Shown: positions 37,458 to 46,732, counted from the first letter of the stretch. The stretch: DNA of 64,000 nucleotides from Candidatus Peribacteraceae bacterium (GCA_018061945.1 JAGOTD010000003.1:1498-65497), one strand, 5' to 3'. Numbers and translations are program-made. The notes: generated by a model not told the origin, from the letters alone.

Positions 37458-38384
37458 TTACGTATTCTTGGCATACCACTCCACGGCTTTTTTCACACCT
37501 TCATCGAACGAGATTTTTGGGTCATAGCCCAGCTTTTCGCGTGCTTTGGTTATATCAGCCACATAATGAATGATTTCGCCGATGCGCGGTTTGCCGAGAA
37601 TTATGTCGGCGGTGCTGCCTTTCATGGCTTTGATCGTTTCGGCTAGTTTTAAAATAGTATTGCCTTCGCCAAACGCTAAATTCATCACCTCACCATTCAC
37701 ACTATCGAACTTTTCGATGCCTTTCATAATTCCCGACACCGTATCGTCGATGTACGTAAAATCCAGACACTTGTCTTTGCCGAACACCGTCATCGGTTTG
37801 TTGGCCAGTGCGAGGCGGATAAAGAGGGGAACGACACGCTCGGAGTCGTCGTACATACCGTAGACGTTGCTGAAACGGAAGATGACGGTGCCAATGTCGT
37901 AGCAGCGTCGGTAGGAATGCACGAGCGCTTCGCCGCCGATTTTGCTGGCCGTGTAGGGGCTCTCGCAGTTTTCGACGCGTGCCATGTTTTCCTGAATCAT
38001 CTCCACATCGATATTGCCGTAGCTCTCACGCGATGAAGCGAAAATGAAGCGTTTAATCGGCAGCAACCGTGCCAGTTCGAGTGCGTTAAACAGTGTGGTG
38101 AAATTATCCAGTGCCTTGGTGGGATCTTCGACCAATTCGTACACGCGCGCGTTGGCAGCCAAATGCACGAGCACATCGAATGTCTGGCCTTTCAGTTTGG
38201 TCTCCATCAGCTCACGCACTTTCGCGCTGTCGCGCAGATCGATTTGATGTGTGATGGCATCGACGCTTTTCTGCCATTTATTTGGCACCCAATCCAAACC
38301 GGTCACTGTGTGACCCGCCTCCATAAGTCGCTCGCAAAGCCGCGTACCGATTGTTCCGGATGATCCTGTAATGAGAATATGCAT
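37458..38384 (-). CDS. NAD-dependent epimerase/dehydratase
   Basis: A 308-residue extended SDR: MHILITGSSGTIGTRLCERL NAD loop, DVLVHLAANARVYELVEDP, then FIFASSRESYGNI with the catalytic Ser and YTASKIGGEALVHSYRR as the Y-x-x-x-K pair. VFRFSNVYGMYDDSERVVPLFI and LDFTYIDDTVSGIM are the C-terminal motifs. The arrangement resembles UDP-glucose or UDP-GlcNAc 4-epimerase relatives. TAATCT (38391-38396) lies six bases before the ATG. The gene stands alone on its strand between two orphan genes. Confidence 0.85.
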   Translation of the reverse strand: MHILITGSSGTIGTRLCERLMEAGHTVTGLDWVPNKWQKSVDAITHQIDLRDSAKVRELMETKLKGQTFDVLVHLAANARVYELVEDPTKALDNFTTLFNALELARLLPIKRFIFASSRESYGNIDVEMIQENMARVENCESPYTASKIGGEALVHSYRRCYDIGTVIFRFSNVYGMYDDSERVVPLFIRLALANKPMTVFGKDKCLDFTYIDDTVSGIMKGIEKFDSVNGEVMNLAFGEGNTILKLAETIKAMKGSTADIILGKPRIGEIIHYVADITKAREKLGYDPKISFDEGVKKAVEWYAKNT

Positions 38385-38541
38385 GGATGCAGATTAGCAG
38401 AAGATCAAGGGCCTCAGCTAGGAATTAACTATCGGGCAGTTAATAGTTTTTTTTGGTATCTTTGCTCTTCTATAAACTTGGTGATGGAAGTTTTTCGACC
38501 AAAAGGCTTTTTTTGGTGCTCTGTGTTTCTTGCATCTTTCT

Positions 38542-39195
38542 TTACTGTTCTATTCCTGCACTTACACCAGCATTCTCTCTATGCGCGCGTCTGGCATCTT
38601 GTACAGCTTTCAGCAACTTACGTTCCTCGCTGCGATTGCTTGGCAGCTGAGATTCAATCGATGATACAGATGAACGTGTGGCAGTAGGTGTCGCAACGGA
38701 TGCACTACTCGATACTACTGAGGCCTTGGAAGAAGACGCGGCCTTCTTCGAGCTTGTCGTGCCGGCTGCCTTATGAATAACAGCCGGAGCACTACTGGCA
38801 GGTGCTGGTACAGAAGAAACAGCAGAATTTGTAACGCTGCTCGTGCTAGAAGTGGTGGTATCGGTTGATTCAAATGATGTTTTTTCTATCACGTAGGCAA
38901 GTCCGATAATGGCAACAGTGAGTCCTATAAGACTGAATAAGATCATCAAGAGAGACTTGCAGATGCTTTTAAGTTTCTGCCATGATTTGGCTTTTCGTGC
39001 AGCAAGTGTACTGGGGGAAGGATGGACTTCCACCCGTGGGGTTTCTGCTTGGTGAGCAGGCTTCGTAGTTATTTTTGTTCCAGCCTGAGGCGTGTTTGCT
39101 GAGCTGCCAGGCGTTCTGCCCGCATTCCAGGGCAACAAAGCCTTGGTCACGAGTCGTGACTCTTTTGATGCCTGTAAAGATGTATGTTTGAACAT
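38542..39195 (-). CDS. hypothetical single-span protein with Ser/Thr/Ala-rich external domain
   Basis: A protein of about 217 residues: a basic N-terminal half (MFKHTSLQASKESRL to KSICKSL), one strong transmembrane helix LLMILFSLIGLTVAIIGLAYVI (about 93-114) and a low-complexity Ser/Thr/Ala/Val tail with a charged end (EERKLLKAVQDARRAHRE). The tail probably lies outside and could be glycosylated or span a surface layer; this is inference. The frame is open upstream, but that part overlaps the divergent GT2 promoter and has no helix logic. No family recognised. Confidence 0.55.
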   Translation of the reverse strand: MFKHTSLQASKESRLVTKALLPWNAGRTPGSSANTPQAGTKITTKPAHQAETPRVEVHPSPSTLAARKAKSWQKLKSICKSLLMILFSLIGLTVAIIGLAYVIEKTSFESTDTTTSSTSSVTNSAVSSVPAPASSAPAVIHKAAGTTSSKKAASSSKASVVSSSASVATPTATRSSVSSIESQLPSNRSEERKLLKAVQDARRAHRENAGVSAGIEQ

Positions 39196-39292
39196 GATGG
39201 AGCAGTAACTGAATATTATAGCACATTTTCCAGTATTTTGGAAATGAGGTTGTAGTAGCCGGATCAGCTGCGGGGGGCTACTCTTGGTGTGC

Positions 39293-40276
39293 ATGTTCTC
39301 GCTTATCCTGCCTACATTCAACGAGTCGGGGAATATCGTGTCTTTGCTCAACGAACTCTCGCGTTGTCTTACAACTATCGAGTACGAAATAATTGTGGTG
39401 GATGACGACTCGCCCGATGGGACCTGGCGCTTGGTGCAAGAATACGGCCAGCACGATGCGCACGTTCGTGTGGTGCGACGAGTGGGCGAACGCGGATTAA
39501 GCTCTGCGGTTTTACGCGGGTTTGAAACAGCTAAAGGCAATGTGCTCGCAGTGATGGACGCCGATGGCCAGCACGACACGCAGCTTCTTCTGACGATGAA
39601 TACATTGGTAAACGAGGGAAAAGGCGTCGTGATTGGTTCGCGTTATATTGCAGGTGGAAGCATCGGCGAGTGGGATGAACGGCGTCATACGCTTAGTCGT
39701 ATTGCAACGGCTCTTGCCGTGCGCTTGTGTCGTGTGCGTGTGAAAGACCCGATGAGCGGATTTTTCGCCCTCTCGCGGTCCGTGTACGAACAATCCCTTC
39801 CATCACTTAACCCAAAAGGCTTTAAAATCCTGCTCGATTTTCTGGTGCATTTGCCTGCGGGGACAACCGTCGAGGAAATACCGTTGCAGTTTGGTGTCCG
39901 TACGGCCGGCGAGAGTAAATTATCCAGACGGGTGCAGTTGGAGTTTGTGCAGTATCTTTACGATGTGACACTCGGAAAATATATTACGCCGTTTGCATCC
40001 TTCTGCGTGTTTCTCATTTGCGTTGGTGCTGTCTGTCTGTATCGATTGTTGCCGCTTCTACCACTGTACATCGATCGTCCGTTGCAGACATCGGTTCGCA
40101 CGGCGCTACTCGAGATTTCCGGTCACCAAGGCTGGCTTGTGTCCGATATTTCTCTGACACGCGTTACGTCGTCTGGCATCACACTTACGTACACGCCGCA
40201 TCGACGGTTGCCGGATGCAGGAACGTGCTTTCAGTTTACCTTTGCCGATTCTTCCCTTACGCCATGCGCAGACTAA
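39293..40276 (+). CDS. DPM1-like GT2 glycosyltransferase with C-terminal membrane helix
   Basis: A 327-residue protein. SLILPTFNESGNIVSLLNEL, IIVVDDDSPDGTWRL, VLAVMDADGQHD, GSRYIAGGSIGEWDERRHTLSRIATALA and VKDPMSGFFALSRSVYE are DPM1/polyprenol-phosphate hexose synthase motifs. A hydrophobic helix (PFASFCVFLICVGAVCLYRLL) and about 70 external residues follow. It makes a polyprenyl-phosphate sugar. The 3' end overlaps the next gene, a GT-C protein, by 13 bases, so donor synthesis and use are probably coupled. TACTCT lies eight bases before the ATG. Confidence 0.88.
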   Translation: MFSLILPTFNESGNIVSLLNELSRCLTTIEYEIIVVDDDSPDGTWRLVQEYGQHDAHVRVVRRVGERGLSSAVLRGFETAKGNVLAVMDADGQHDTQLLLTMNTLVNEGKGVVIGSRYIAGGSIGEWDERRHTLSRIATALAVRLCRVRVKDPMSGFFALSRSVYEQSLPSLNPKGFKILLDFLVHLPAGTTVEEIPLQFGVRTAGESKLSRRVQLEFVQYLYDVTLGKYITPFASFCVFLICVGAVCLYRLLPLLPLYIDRPLQTSVRTALLEISGHQGWLVSDISLTRVTSSGITLTYTPHRRLPDAGTCFQFTFADSSLTPCAD

Positions 40277-41499
40277 TCAGCATCGTCGGCTTGCAGCTCT
40301 ACGCACTTTGTCTGGCAGTAATGCAGCTGTCTGTAGGACTTCGCACAGATGAAGCAAAGTATTTGCTGAATGTGCCGTACCCGCATCCGCCACTTGCACG
40401 CAGTGTACTTGCCACAATAAAAATGTTTCCGTATCAGGAACTTCTGTGGCGCATTGTGCTGGCGAGTCTTTTGGTACAGCTTGTGTGGTGCGTGATCGTT
40501 CTTACTTCCGATAAGCGCTTGCAGCGATTGCTCGCCTGTCTGTGGCTCACGGTGCCAGCACTTATATTGCAATCGGGTAGTATTATGATGGCGCCGCTCA
40601 CAGCAGTGTCTGGTTTTTTATTTTTGATAGCCGCCGCTTCATCGCAGCGTATCAAGCTCGAAAAAGATGAGTATCTTGGCAAGCGACAGGCATTTTTTCT
40701 GGGAGTGTTGTGGCTTGCGTCTCTGTTTACGGCCTATCAGGCGGTGCTGTATCTTCCGCTTGTTATTGCTGCATTCTTGCGGTCGTCCATTGCTCGTTGG
40801 AAGGCGGTTGTGTACATCTTTGCTCCGCTCGTTGCTTTGGGCTTGTATACGCTTATCAATCCACTCGCCATTGCGAGTATGGGCAATGCAGCGACAGAAA
40901 ACGGATCACTTTCCCTTCTCATGCATGCTCACAATGCTTTCATGCTGTGGGTGCTTGGCGGCGGCATTGTGTTCGGTATCACAGGTATCATCGGTATTGT
41001 TCTTTCGCGTCGGTTTGAAATCATCGCCACGCTGGTGCTCATCTTTACGTATTGCACGCTGTCGTATCACGATTACTACGCCATTTTTCTCGTGCCACTT
41101 CTGCTGTATGGCACGTTTGTCTTGGTTCGTACGTGGTCTCGTTCCAGTATTATTCTTCTCACGATTATCGGCACTCTTTCGTCTCTGTGCGTCAGCGCGT
41201 ACTTTCTCCAGTTTTTCGATACCACTCATGCCAATCTGCCGCGCCAGACAATGACCCAGCTGCATGCGGCGCGCCCGGATATATTTGATGCCACAGCGTC
41301 GCAGCGCACCATGCTGATGGTTGGCTACTTCGGTCACGACTGGCAGTACGAAAGTCCGTTTGAAGTGCATAAGTATTCGGACGCTTTGAAAAATACGCAC
41401 AGCGACATTCTTGTGTGCCTACAATCGTGTACTGATACGCTCAAGCAGGGGATGCAGCGGGTAGCGGAAGTGACGGCGGCGGAGGTATATGTACAATAA
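40264..41499 (+). CDS. multi-spanning GT-C-type glycosyltransferase
   Basis: A 411-residue membrane protein. Right after the first helix it has GLRTDEAKYLLNVPYPHPPLARSVL, a D-E-A-K-Y-L-x-x-x-P-Y-P-H-P-P-L motif close to that of ArnT/PMT-like GT39 enzymes, with D-E as the catalytic acid pair. About nine further helices follow. The ATG lies inside the preceding GT2 gene (13-base overlap). The longer open frame upstream is a shadow of that gene. Downstream a weak hairpin followed by a T-run (41524-41558) may terminate the transcript. Confidence 0.75.
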   Translation: MRRLISIVGLQLYALCLAVMQLSVGLRTDEAKYLLNVPYPHPPLARSVLATIKMFPYQELLWRIVLASLLVQLVWCVIVLTSDKRLQRLLACLWLTVPALILQSGSIMMAPLTAVSGFLFLIAAASSQRIKLEKDEYLGKRQAFFLGVLWLASLFTAYQAVLYLPLVIAAFLRSSIARWKAVVYIFAPLVALGLYTLINPLAIASMGNAATENGSLSLLMHAHNAFMLWVLGGGIVFGITGIIGIVLSRRFEIIATLVLIFTYCTLSYHDYYAIFLVPLLLYGTFVLVRTWSRSSIILLTIIGTLSSLCVSAYFLQFFDTTHANLPRQTMTQLHAARPDIFDATASQRTMLMVGYFGHDWQYESPFEVHKYSDALKNTHSDILVCLQSCTDTLKQGMQRVAEVTAAEVYVQ

Positions 41500-41659
41500 G
41501 AAAGTTATCGCTCTCATCACAGAACCGCGATTTGCGAATCGTGGCTGCGGGATTTTTTCAAACGAAAAACGAACTAACGAATAACGATCAACGTTATACG
41601 TTATAATATTTCCTATACCACTCCACACTTCGACTCGCTTCACTCTCTCAGGGTAAAAT
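41500..41659. repeat. intergenic word repeats, possible terminator
   Basis: The gap contains a hairpin (CCGCGATT / AATCGTGG, about 41525-41544) with a run of six T at 41553-41558, then copies of AACGAA and AACGTTATACGTTATA words, and CTTCGACTCGCTTCACTCTCTCAGGG-like text in degenerate form. No open frame of note. Confidence 0.45.
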
Positions 41660-42607
41660 TTATAGATGGTAATAGTCTCTGTACCATTTTACAAACTTGG
41701 GAATTCCGTCCTTTATCATGGTCTTCGGTTCGTAGCCGAGCATTTTTTGCGCTTTGGAAATATCGGCGAGACTGGCTCGTACATCACCTGGCTGCATCGG
41801 TAGAAACTCTTTATTACCCTCGGTACCGCACTCTTTTTCGATCATGCTGATAAAATCCATCAGCTCTTCTTTGCGGCCGGAGCCTAGGTTGAAAATCTCT
41901 TCGGGATAATTTTTATCAATCGATGCAATAATGCCGTTTGCAATGTCGTCGACATACGTAAAGTCGCGCTGCATTTTGCCTTCGCCGAATACCTGCATTT
42001 TGTTTTTTTTGAGGATTGCATCCGTAAATAAAAACAGCGCCATATCCGGTCGACCGTACGGACCATAGACCGTAAAGAAGCGCAGGCCGGTGACTGGCAT
42101 GCCATAGAGATGATGATACGTGTGCGCCATCAGTTCGTTGTCTTTTTTGTTCTGACCATACAGCGAGAGCTGATTATCAGTCCGATCCAATTCGGCTGCG
42201 GGCAGTTTGTCGTTGCCGCCGTACACAGAGCTGCTTGATGCGTAAATAAGGCCATTGATCTTCTGCTTTCGTACTTCATCGAGGACATTGAAGAAGCCCG
42301 TAATATTGATATCGATATATTCGTCGGGATGTTCAAACGAGTAGCGAACGCCGGCAAGTGCGGCCAAATGACAAACGCGGTCAACGCCTGTCATGGCTTT
42401 GGCGACAGCAGCGCGATCGAGAATGTCGCCACGAATGAATGTAAAGCCTTTCAGGTTTTGCAGAATTTTCAGGCGATTTTCTTTGAGCGTCGGATCGTAA
42501 TACGGACTCACGTTATCGAACCCGATTACTTCGTCGCCTCTCGCGATCAGTTTTTGAATGGTATGAAAGCCGATGAATCCGGCAGCGCCGGTAAGCAAAA
42601 TCTTCAT
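41660..42607 (-). CDS. UDP-glucuronate 4-epimerase-like SDR
   Basis: A 315-residue extended SDR. KILLTGAAGFIGFHTIQKL is the NAD loop, and DNVSPYYDPTLKENRL matches the signature of UDP-glucuronate 4-epimerases rather than GalE. HLAALAGVRYSFEHPDEYID, IYASSSSVYGGNDKLP and LYGQNKKDNELMAHTYHHLYG (Y-x-x-x-K) follow, then RFFTVYGPYGRPDMALFLF. It would interconvert UDP-glucuronate and UDP-galacturonate, using the product of the dehydrogenase encoded just upstream at 42878-44203. TATTCT (42614-42619) lies six bases before the ATG. Confidence 0.88.
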   Translation of the reverse strand: MKILLTGAAGFIGFHTIQKLIARGDEVIGFDNVSPYYDPTLKENRLKILQNLKGFTFIRGDILDRAAVAKAMTGVDRVCHLAALAGVRYSFEHPDEYIDINITGFFNVLDEVRKQKINGLIYASSSSVYGGNDKLPAAELDRTDNQLSLYGQNKKDNELMAHTYHHLYGMPVTGLRFFTVYGPYGRPDMALFLFTDAILKKNKMQVFGEGKMQRDFTYVDDIANGIIASIDKNYPEEIFNLGSGRKEELMDFISMIEKECGTEGNKEFLPMQPGDVRASLADISKAQKMLGYEPKTMIKDGIPKFVKWYRDYYHL

Positions 42608-42877
42608 GGAACAAGAATAGCAGAGGTTATGCTTGGGTCGTAAGCGAATTACGAATCACGTAGTACGAATTACGAATGATAGATAGATTTGATCAATTGA
42701 TACTATCCGCAGGAGGGGCATTGCCCGCCTCAATGACTTAGAAGTCGGGCCCGTCCGATCCGGACTCATCCAGGTAGGCAGGGCCCCCGATCGTTTGATG
42801 TGAATCTACGATCAAACTCCGGGATGCGACGTCCCGGCTGCGGGAAGTACAAATGATCCTTTGAGTCTTCTGAGTCC
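42608..42877. repeat. composite intergenic repeat region
   Basis: About 270 bases without a gene. They hold ATTACGAAT words (42645-42680; a 21-base piece from 42642 recurs at 55330), a GC hairpin GCATTGCCCGCCTC with its partner, CCGGGA-N7-TCCCGG at 42821-42839, and GTTTGAT/ATCAAAC arms around 42793-42817. A promoter lies at the left end. Otherwise nothing coding. Confidence 0.6.
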
Positions 42878-44203
42878 TTACGCAATCCCAATCCCCACAT
42901 ATTCTAGTCTAACCTCCCGCACTTCCTCTGGGTCATAAATATTACGACCATCAAATACTTTTTTTCCTTTCATGACACTTGCGACAGCTTTGAGATCGAT
43001 CCCGCGGAATTCATCCCACTCCGTTAAAATGATCAGCGCATCTGCTTTCTCTGCTGCTTCCAGTGGATTGTCAGTATAGGTAATCGGAGCCTTCAGAATT
43101 TTCTTCGTATTCTCGATAGCTACCGGATCAAAGGCTTTCACGGTGTGACCGGCTTTTAGGAGCTGCGGCAGTAAATCCAAACTGGGTGCTTCGCGCATAT
43201 CGTCGGTCTTTGGCTTAAAGCTTAAACCCCACACGGCAACAGTCGATTGTGCAGGCAGCGATGATAGAATTTTTTCGAAGAACCGGCTGCGGGCGCGCTT
43301 GTTAATTTTGTCGGTCGCTTCCACCAGTGGCATATCGACGCCAAAGTCTTTGGCTGTCACGAGCAATGCCTGTACGTCTTTTGGAAAACAGCTGCCGCCG
43401 TAGCCGATGCCGGCATGCAGAAAGCGCGGGCCGATGCGGTCGTCGAGGCCCATGCCTTTGGCGATATCGCGAATATTGGCCCCGCTCTTTTCGGCCAATT
43501 CCGAGAGCATATTGATGAAGCTGATTTTGCTCGCCAAGAATGCATTGCTTGCGTACTTCACAATTTCGGCGCTCTCGCGCGTCATACAGACAAGCGGCTT
43601 TCCCACGCGCGTAATCGGCCGATAGAGTTCCTGCATCATTTTGACTGCGTGATTGTAGCGATCAGCTGTTTCTTTGTTGATACCTATGACAATGCGGTCG
43701 GGCATGAGCGTATCACCGACCGCCATTCCTTCGCGCAGGAATTCCGGATTGCTCACAACCGGCACATGGAAATCTACCCCACGCTCTTTGAGGATCGCCG
43801 CTATTTTTTCTTCGCACAGTTTTCCTGTCCCAACAGGAACCGTCGATTTGTTCACGAAAATCAAGTCGTGATCAATAGTCCTGGCAACCGTTTCGGCAAC
43901 GGTAAAGACTGCTTTCAAATCTGCTCGAAATCCTTCGCCGGGAGGTGTAGCCACAGCCGAAAAAAGAATTTGAATTGTTGGGAGTGCAGACTGTAAATCA
44001 GTGGTGAAAGACAGGCGATTGGCTTTGATATTTTTGACAATCAGTTCTTCCAGTCCCGGTTCGTAAATAGGAGAAATTCCCTGTTTGAGTTTCTCTATTT
44101 TGGCAGCATCAATATCCACACCAATCACTTCATGTCCCAGTTCTGCAAAACATGCTGCAGAGACAAGGCCAACGTAGCCGGTACCGACAATCGCTATTCG
44201 CAT
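42878..44203 (-). CDS. ugd: UDP-glucose 6-dehydrogenase
   Basis: A 441-residue enzyme. MRIAIVGTGYVGLVSAACFAELG, VDIDAAKIEKLKQGISPIYEPGLEEL, FVNKSTVPVGTG, SNPEFLREGMAVGD and YGGSCFPKDVQAL, the last with the catalytic Cys, are unmistakable. It oxidises UDP-glucose to UDP-glucuronate. With the neighbouring epimerase it forms a uronic-acid module. The ATG at 44203 is preferred over the longer frame because TACACT (44211-44216) lies seven bases upstream. Confidence 0.95.
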   Translation of the reverse strand: MRIAIVGTGYVGLVSAACFAELGHEVIGVDIDAAKIEKLKQGISPIYEPGLEELIVKNIKANRLSFTTDLQSALPTIQILFSAVATPPGEGFRADLKAVFTVAETVARTIDHDLIFVNKSTVPVGTGKLCEEKIAAILKERGVDFHVPVVSNPEFLREGMAVGDTLMPDRIVIGINKETADRYNHAVKMMQELYRPITRVGKPLVCMTRESAEIVKYASNAFLASKISFINMLSELAEKSGANIRDIAKGMGLDDRIGPRFLHAGIGYGGSCFPKDVQALLVTAKDFGVDMPLVEATDKINKRARSRFFEKILSSLPAQSTVAVWGLSFKPKTDDMREAPSLDLLPQLLKAGHTVKAFDPVAIENTKKILKAPITYTDNPLEAAEKADALIILTEWDEFRGIDLKAVASVMKGKKVFDGRNIYDPEEVREVRLEYVGIGIA

Positions 44204-44217
44204 CGTGGAGAGTGTAG

Positions 44218-44335
44218 CGGAGGAGAATGAGAAGAGGAAAGGGAGGAAAAGAGGATAGGAGGAAAGGAAATAAGGCAGATTCACGTTCGCTATTTTTCAT
44301 TTCCTCCTCTATAACCTCTCCTCCTTTCTTCTCTT
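44218..44335. repeat. purine/pyrimidine inverted repeat upstream of the kinase gene
   Basis: A purine tract made of GGAGGAAAAGAGGA words (44218-44271) is followed by a pyrimidine tract (44300-44335) that is its imperfect reverse complement. The same words occur at 45313-45460 and inside trmD. Confidence 0.65.
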
Positions 44336-44372
44336 TGAAGAATCTTTCACTGCCTGTACTCTCTGAGGCACT

Positions 44373-45314
44373 ATGCGCTTTCTCATTCACGGTTCCATTG
44401 CGTACGACTATCTCCTGCATTCCGACAGTTCGTTTGTCGATGGACTCAAAGGTCAAGACTTGGAAAAATTATCGGTTGGATTCTTCGCCCATCGTATGGC
44501 TCGTCATCATGGGGGAACCGCTACCAACATCAGCTGGAATATGCTGATACTTGGCCAAAAGCCGATGGTTGTGGGAACGGTCGGCCGCGACGGCAAAGAG
44601 TGTATTGAGCTACTTGCCGGACAGGGGATTGACGTGTCGATGATCGAAATGAAACGCGACTATTTAACTGCGAGTGCCTTTATCGCAACCGATTCCAATG
44701 AACGTCAGATCACGTTCTTTCACCCAGGTGCCGATGCGCATGGCACGTTGCCCGCACCGGAGCTGCTTAAAAATATCGACTGTGCCATTATCTCACCGCG
44801 CGACCATGTACTTATGCAGCAGGCGGCAGCCCAATGTCAGGCGCTGAGCATTCCGTATATTTTCGATCCGGGCCAGCAGTCGCTTGCTTTCAGTCGCGAT
44901 GAATTGCGTCGTGTCGTGACAGGTGCTCGATGCCTTGTTATGAACGCCTACGAATGGCAGATTACACGCGATAAACTGGAGTGGGACGCACCGGATATTT
45001 TGCGTGTCTGCGAACTGATTGTCGTAACGCAGGGCGATCAAGGTGTGACCATCCATTCACGTGAAGAGACGCTGCAAGTACCAGCCTGTAGTCCGAAATT
45101 ATTCATGAACCCGACCGGTGCAGGTGATGCGATGCGTGCGGCTTTGCTCGTTGGTCTCGTATCCGAATGGTCGCTGCGAGACACAGCTCGATTGGGTGCG
45201 GCTATGGCGTCGTTTGTCATTGAGCAGGAAGGCACACTTCTGGAAACCGTCACACTTGCCGATATCCGCGCTCGCGCAAAGGCGACGTACGGAGAAGAAT
45301 TGCCTGTAATTTGA
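44373..45314 (+). CDS. PfkB-family carbohydrate/nucleoside kinase (adenosine kinase-like)
   Basis: A 313-residue ribokinase-fold kinase. HHGGTATNISWNMLILG is the PfkB signature 1 region and FMNPTGAGDAMRAALLVGL the signature 2 with the catalytic Asp and anion hole; VGTVGRDGKECIELL lies between. The N-terminus RFLIHGSIAYDYLLH is typical of CPR and archaeal adenosine kinase-like proteins. Adenosine kinase converts adenosine to AMP. The next gene encodes S-adenosylhomocysteine hydrolase, which releases adenosine, so a role in pulling that reaction forward is likely but inferred from position. TACTCT lies ten bases before the ATG. Confidence 0.82.
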   Translation: MRFLIHGSIAYDYLLHSDSSFVDGLKGQDLEKLSVGFFAHRMARHHGGTATNISWNMLILGQKPMVVGTVGRDGKECIELLAGQGIDVSMIEMKRDYLTASAFIATDSNERQITFFHPGADAHGTLPAPELLKNIDCAIISPRDHVLMQQAAAQCQALSIPYIFDPGQQSLAFSRDELRRVVTGARCLVMNAYEWQITRDKLEWDAPDILRVCELIVVTQGDQGVTIHSREETLQVPACSPKLFMNPTGAGDAMRAALLVGLVSEWSLRDTARLGAAMASFVIEQEGTLLETVTLADIRARAKATYGEELPVI

Positions 45315-45460
45315 GGAGGAAAGGTTGTAGAAGAGGATAAGAGGAAGGGGATGTGAGGATAAAATAAAATGATATCGTGCAGACTTTTTCTGTTTTCTTT
45401 TTATACATTCGTCAAATTCTCTCCTCTCAAGCCTCTTCTCTTCTACAACCTTTCCTCCTC
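45313..45460. repeat. 23-base perfect inverted repeat between kinase and ahcY genes
   Basis: 45313-45335 (begins GAGGAGGAAAGGTTGTAG) is the exact reverse complement of 45438-45460. The loop is 102 bases with TATACA and T-rich text. The arms overlap the kinase stop codon on the left and end 18 bases before ahcY. It could terminate the kinase transcript or shape the ahcY promoter. Confidence 0.8.
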
Positions 45461-45478
45461 TGCTATTCTTCTTTCACT

Positions 45479-46732
45479 ATGCCTTCCTTTGTCAAAGATC
45501 CAACTCTCGCCGCTCAAGGTCGTCTCAATTTAGAAATTGCCGAAAAACGTATGGGCGCTCTTATGCATGTACGTGCACAGTTTGAAAAATCCAAACCCTT
45601 TGCCGGACTGACTATCGGCATGGCGCTTCACGTTACCAAAGAAACTGGCATCCTCGTGCGCACGCTCGTTGCGGGAGGTGCAAAAGTTGCCATCACTGGC
45701 TGTAACCCACTTTCGACCCAAGACGACATTGCGGCTGCTCTAGCCGAGGAAAAGGATGTAATGGTGTGGGCCTACAAAGGCGAGACAACGGAAGACTACT
45801 ACAAATATTTGAACGAAGTGATTGCCCAGAAGCCGGACATTACTATCGACGATGGTTGCGATCTCATCACTGCTATTCACAAAAATCATCCAGAGTTACT
45901 TGCAACAATGATCGGCGGTTGCGAGGAGACCACAACTGGCATCATCCGTTTGCATTCGATGGTGCGCGATGGTGCATTAAAAACGCCAGTGATTGCAGTG
46001 AACGATAACAAGACCAAGCACCTGATGGACAACTACTACGGTACAGGCCAGTCGACATTCGACGGCATTCTGCGCTCCACCAACATGCTTATTGCCGGAC
46101 GCACAGTCGTGGTTCTCGGCTACGGCAGCTGCGGCAAGGGAGTGGCTCTACGTGCTCGTGGCCTTGGGGCGCAGGTGATTGTGACCGAAGTTGATGCGTT
46201 TTGCGCACTACAAGCAGCTATGGACGGACATCGCGTGATGAAAATGGAAGAAGCCGCCGCTCTTGGCGATTTGTTCATTACGGTTACCGGAAATTTGAAT
46301 GTGATCCGCTACGAGCACATCGAAAAAATGAAAGACGGCAGCGTGCTTGCCAACTCCGGCCACTTCGATGATGAAATTGATCTGAAAGTCCTGGAGACAA
46401 AAGCCAAGAAGCGTCGCGTGCGTCATTACTTGGACGAATACGCACTCGGCAACGGTCGCGTAGTGTATGTCGCTGGCGAAGGGCGTTTAGTGAATTTGGC
46501 TTCTGCCGAAGGCCACCCAAGCGAAGTAATGAGCTTGTCGTTCTGCGGTCAGGCGTTGGCGTGTGAATATTTGGTCAAGAACAAAGGCAAGATGAAGAAT
46601 GAGGTGATCACTCTCCCACCAGAAATCGATGACTTCATTTCTGGCTTGCAGCTGAAGGCTATGGGGCTTTCTATTGATGATTTAACGGCTGAGCAGAAGG
46701 CATACTTGGGCAGCTGGCAGCATGGAACTTGA
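45479..46732 (+). CDS. ahcY: S-adenosylhomocysteine hydrolase
   Basis: A 417-residue enzyme. LTIGMALHVTKETGILVRTLVAGGAKV, DDGCDLI, IGGCEETTTGIIRL, NDNKTKHLMDNYYGTGQST and the NAD loop VVLGYGSCGKGVALRARGLGAQV identify AdoHcy hydrolase. It splits S-adenosylhomocysteine into adenosine and homocysteine in the cytoplasm, which relieves product inhibition of the methyltransferases. The length fits the shorter archaeal/thermophile-type class. The C-terminus (KAYLGSWQHGT) lacks the usual KPDHYRY tail, which holds NAD across the subunit interface in many homologues. Start is the ATG before PSFVKDP. Confidence 0.95.
   Translation: MPSFVKDPTLAAQGRLNLEIAEKRMGALMHVRAQFEKSKPFAGLTIGMALHVTKETGILVRTLVAGGAKVAITGCNPLSTQDDIAAALAEEKDVMVWAYKGETTEDYYKYLNEVIAQKPDITIDDGCDLITAIHKNHPELLATMIGGCEETTTGIIRLHSMVRDGALKTPVIAVNDNKTKHLMDNYYGTGQSTFDGILRSTNMLIAGRTVVVLGYGSCGKGVALRARGLGAQVIVTEVDAFCALQAAMDGHRVMKMEEAAALGDLFITVTGNLNVIRYEHIEKMKDGSVLANSGHFDDEIDLKVLETKAKKRRVRHYLDEYALGNGRVVYVAGEGRLVNLASAEGHPSEVMSLSFCGQALACEYLVKNKGKMKNEVITLPPEIDDFISGLQLKAMGLSIDDLTAEQKAYLGSWQHGT

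Noticed and set aside
39518-39793. Minus-strand frame inside the DPM1-like gene
   Set aside because: Antisense shadow without start signal.
45313-45478. SAH riboswitch before ahcY
   Set aside because: The gap is explained by the inverted repeat; I do not see the conserved SAH riboswitch core, and leader length is too variable to claim one.
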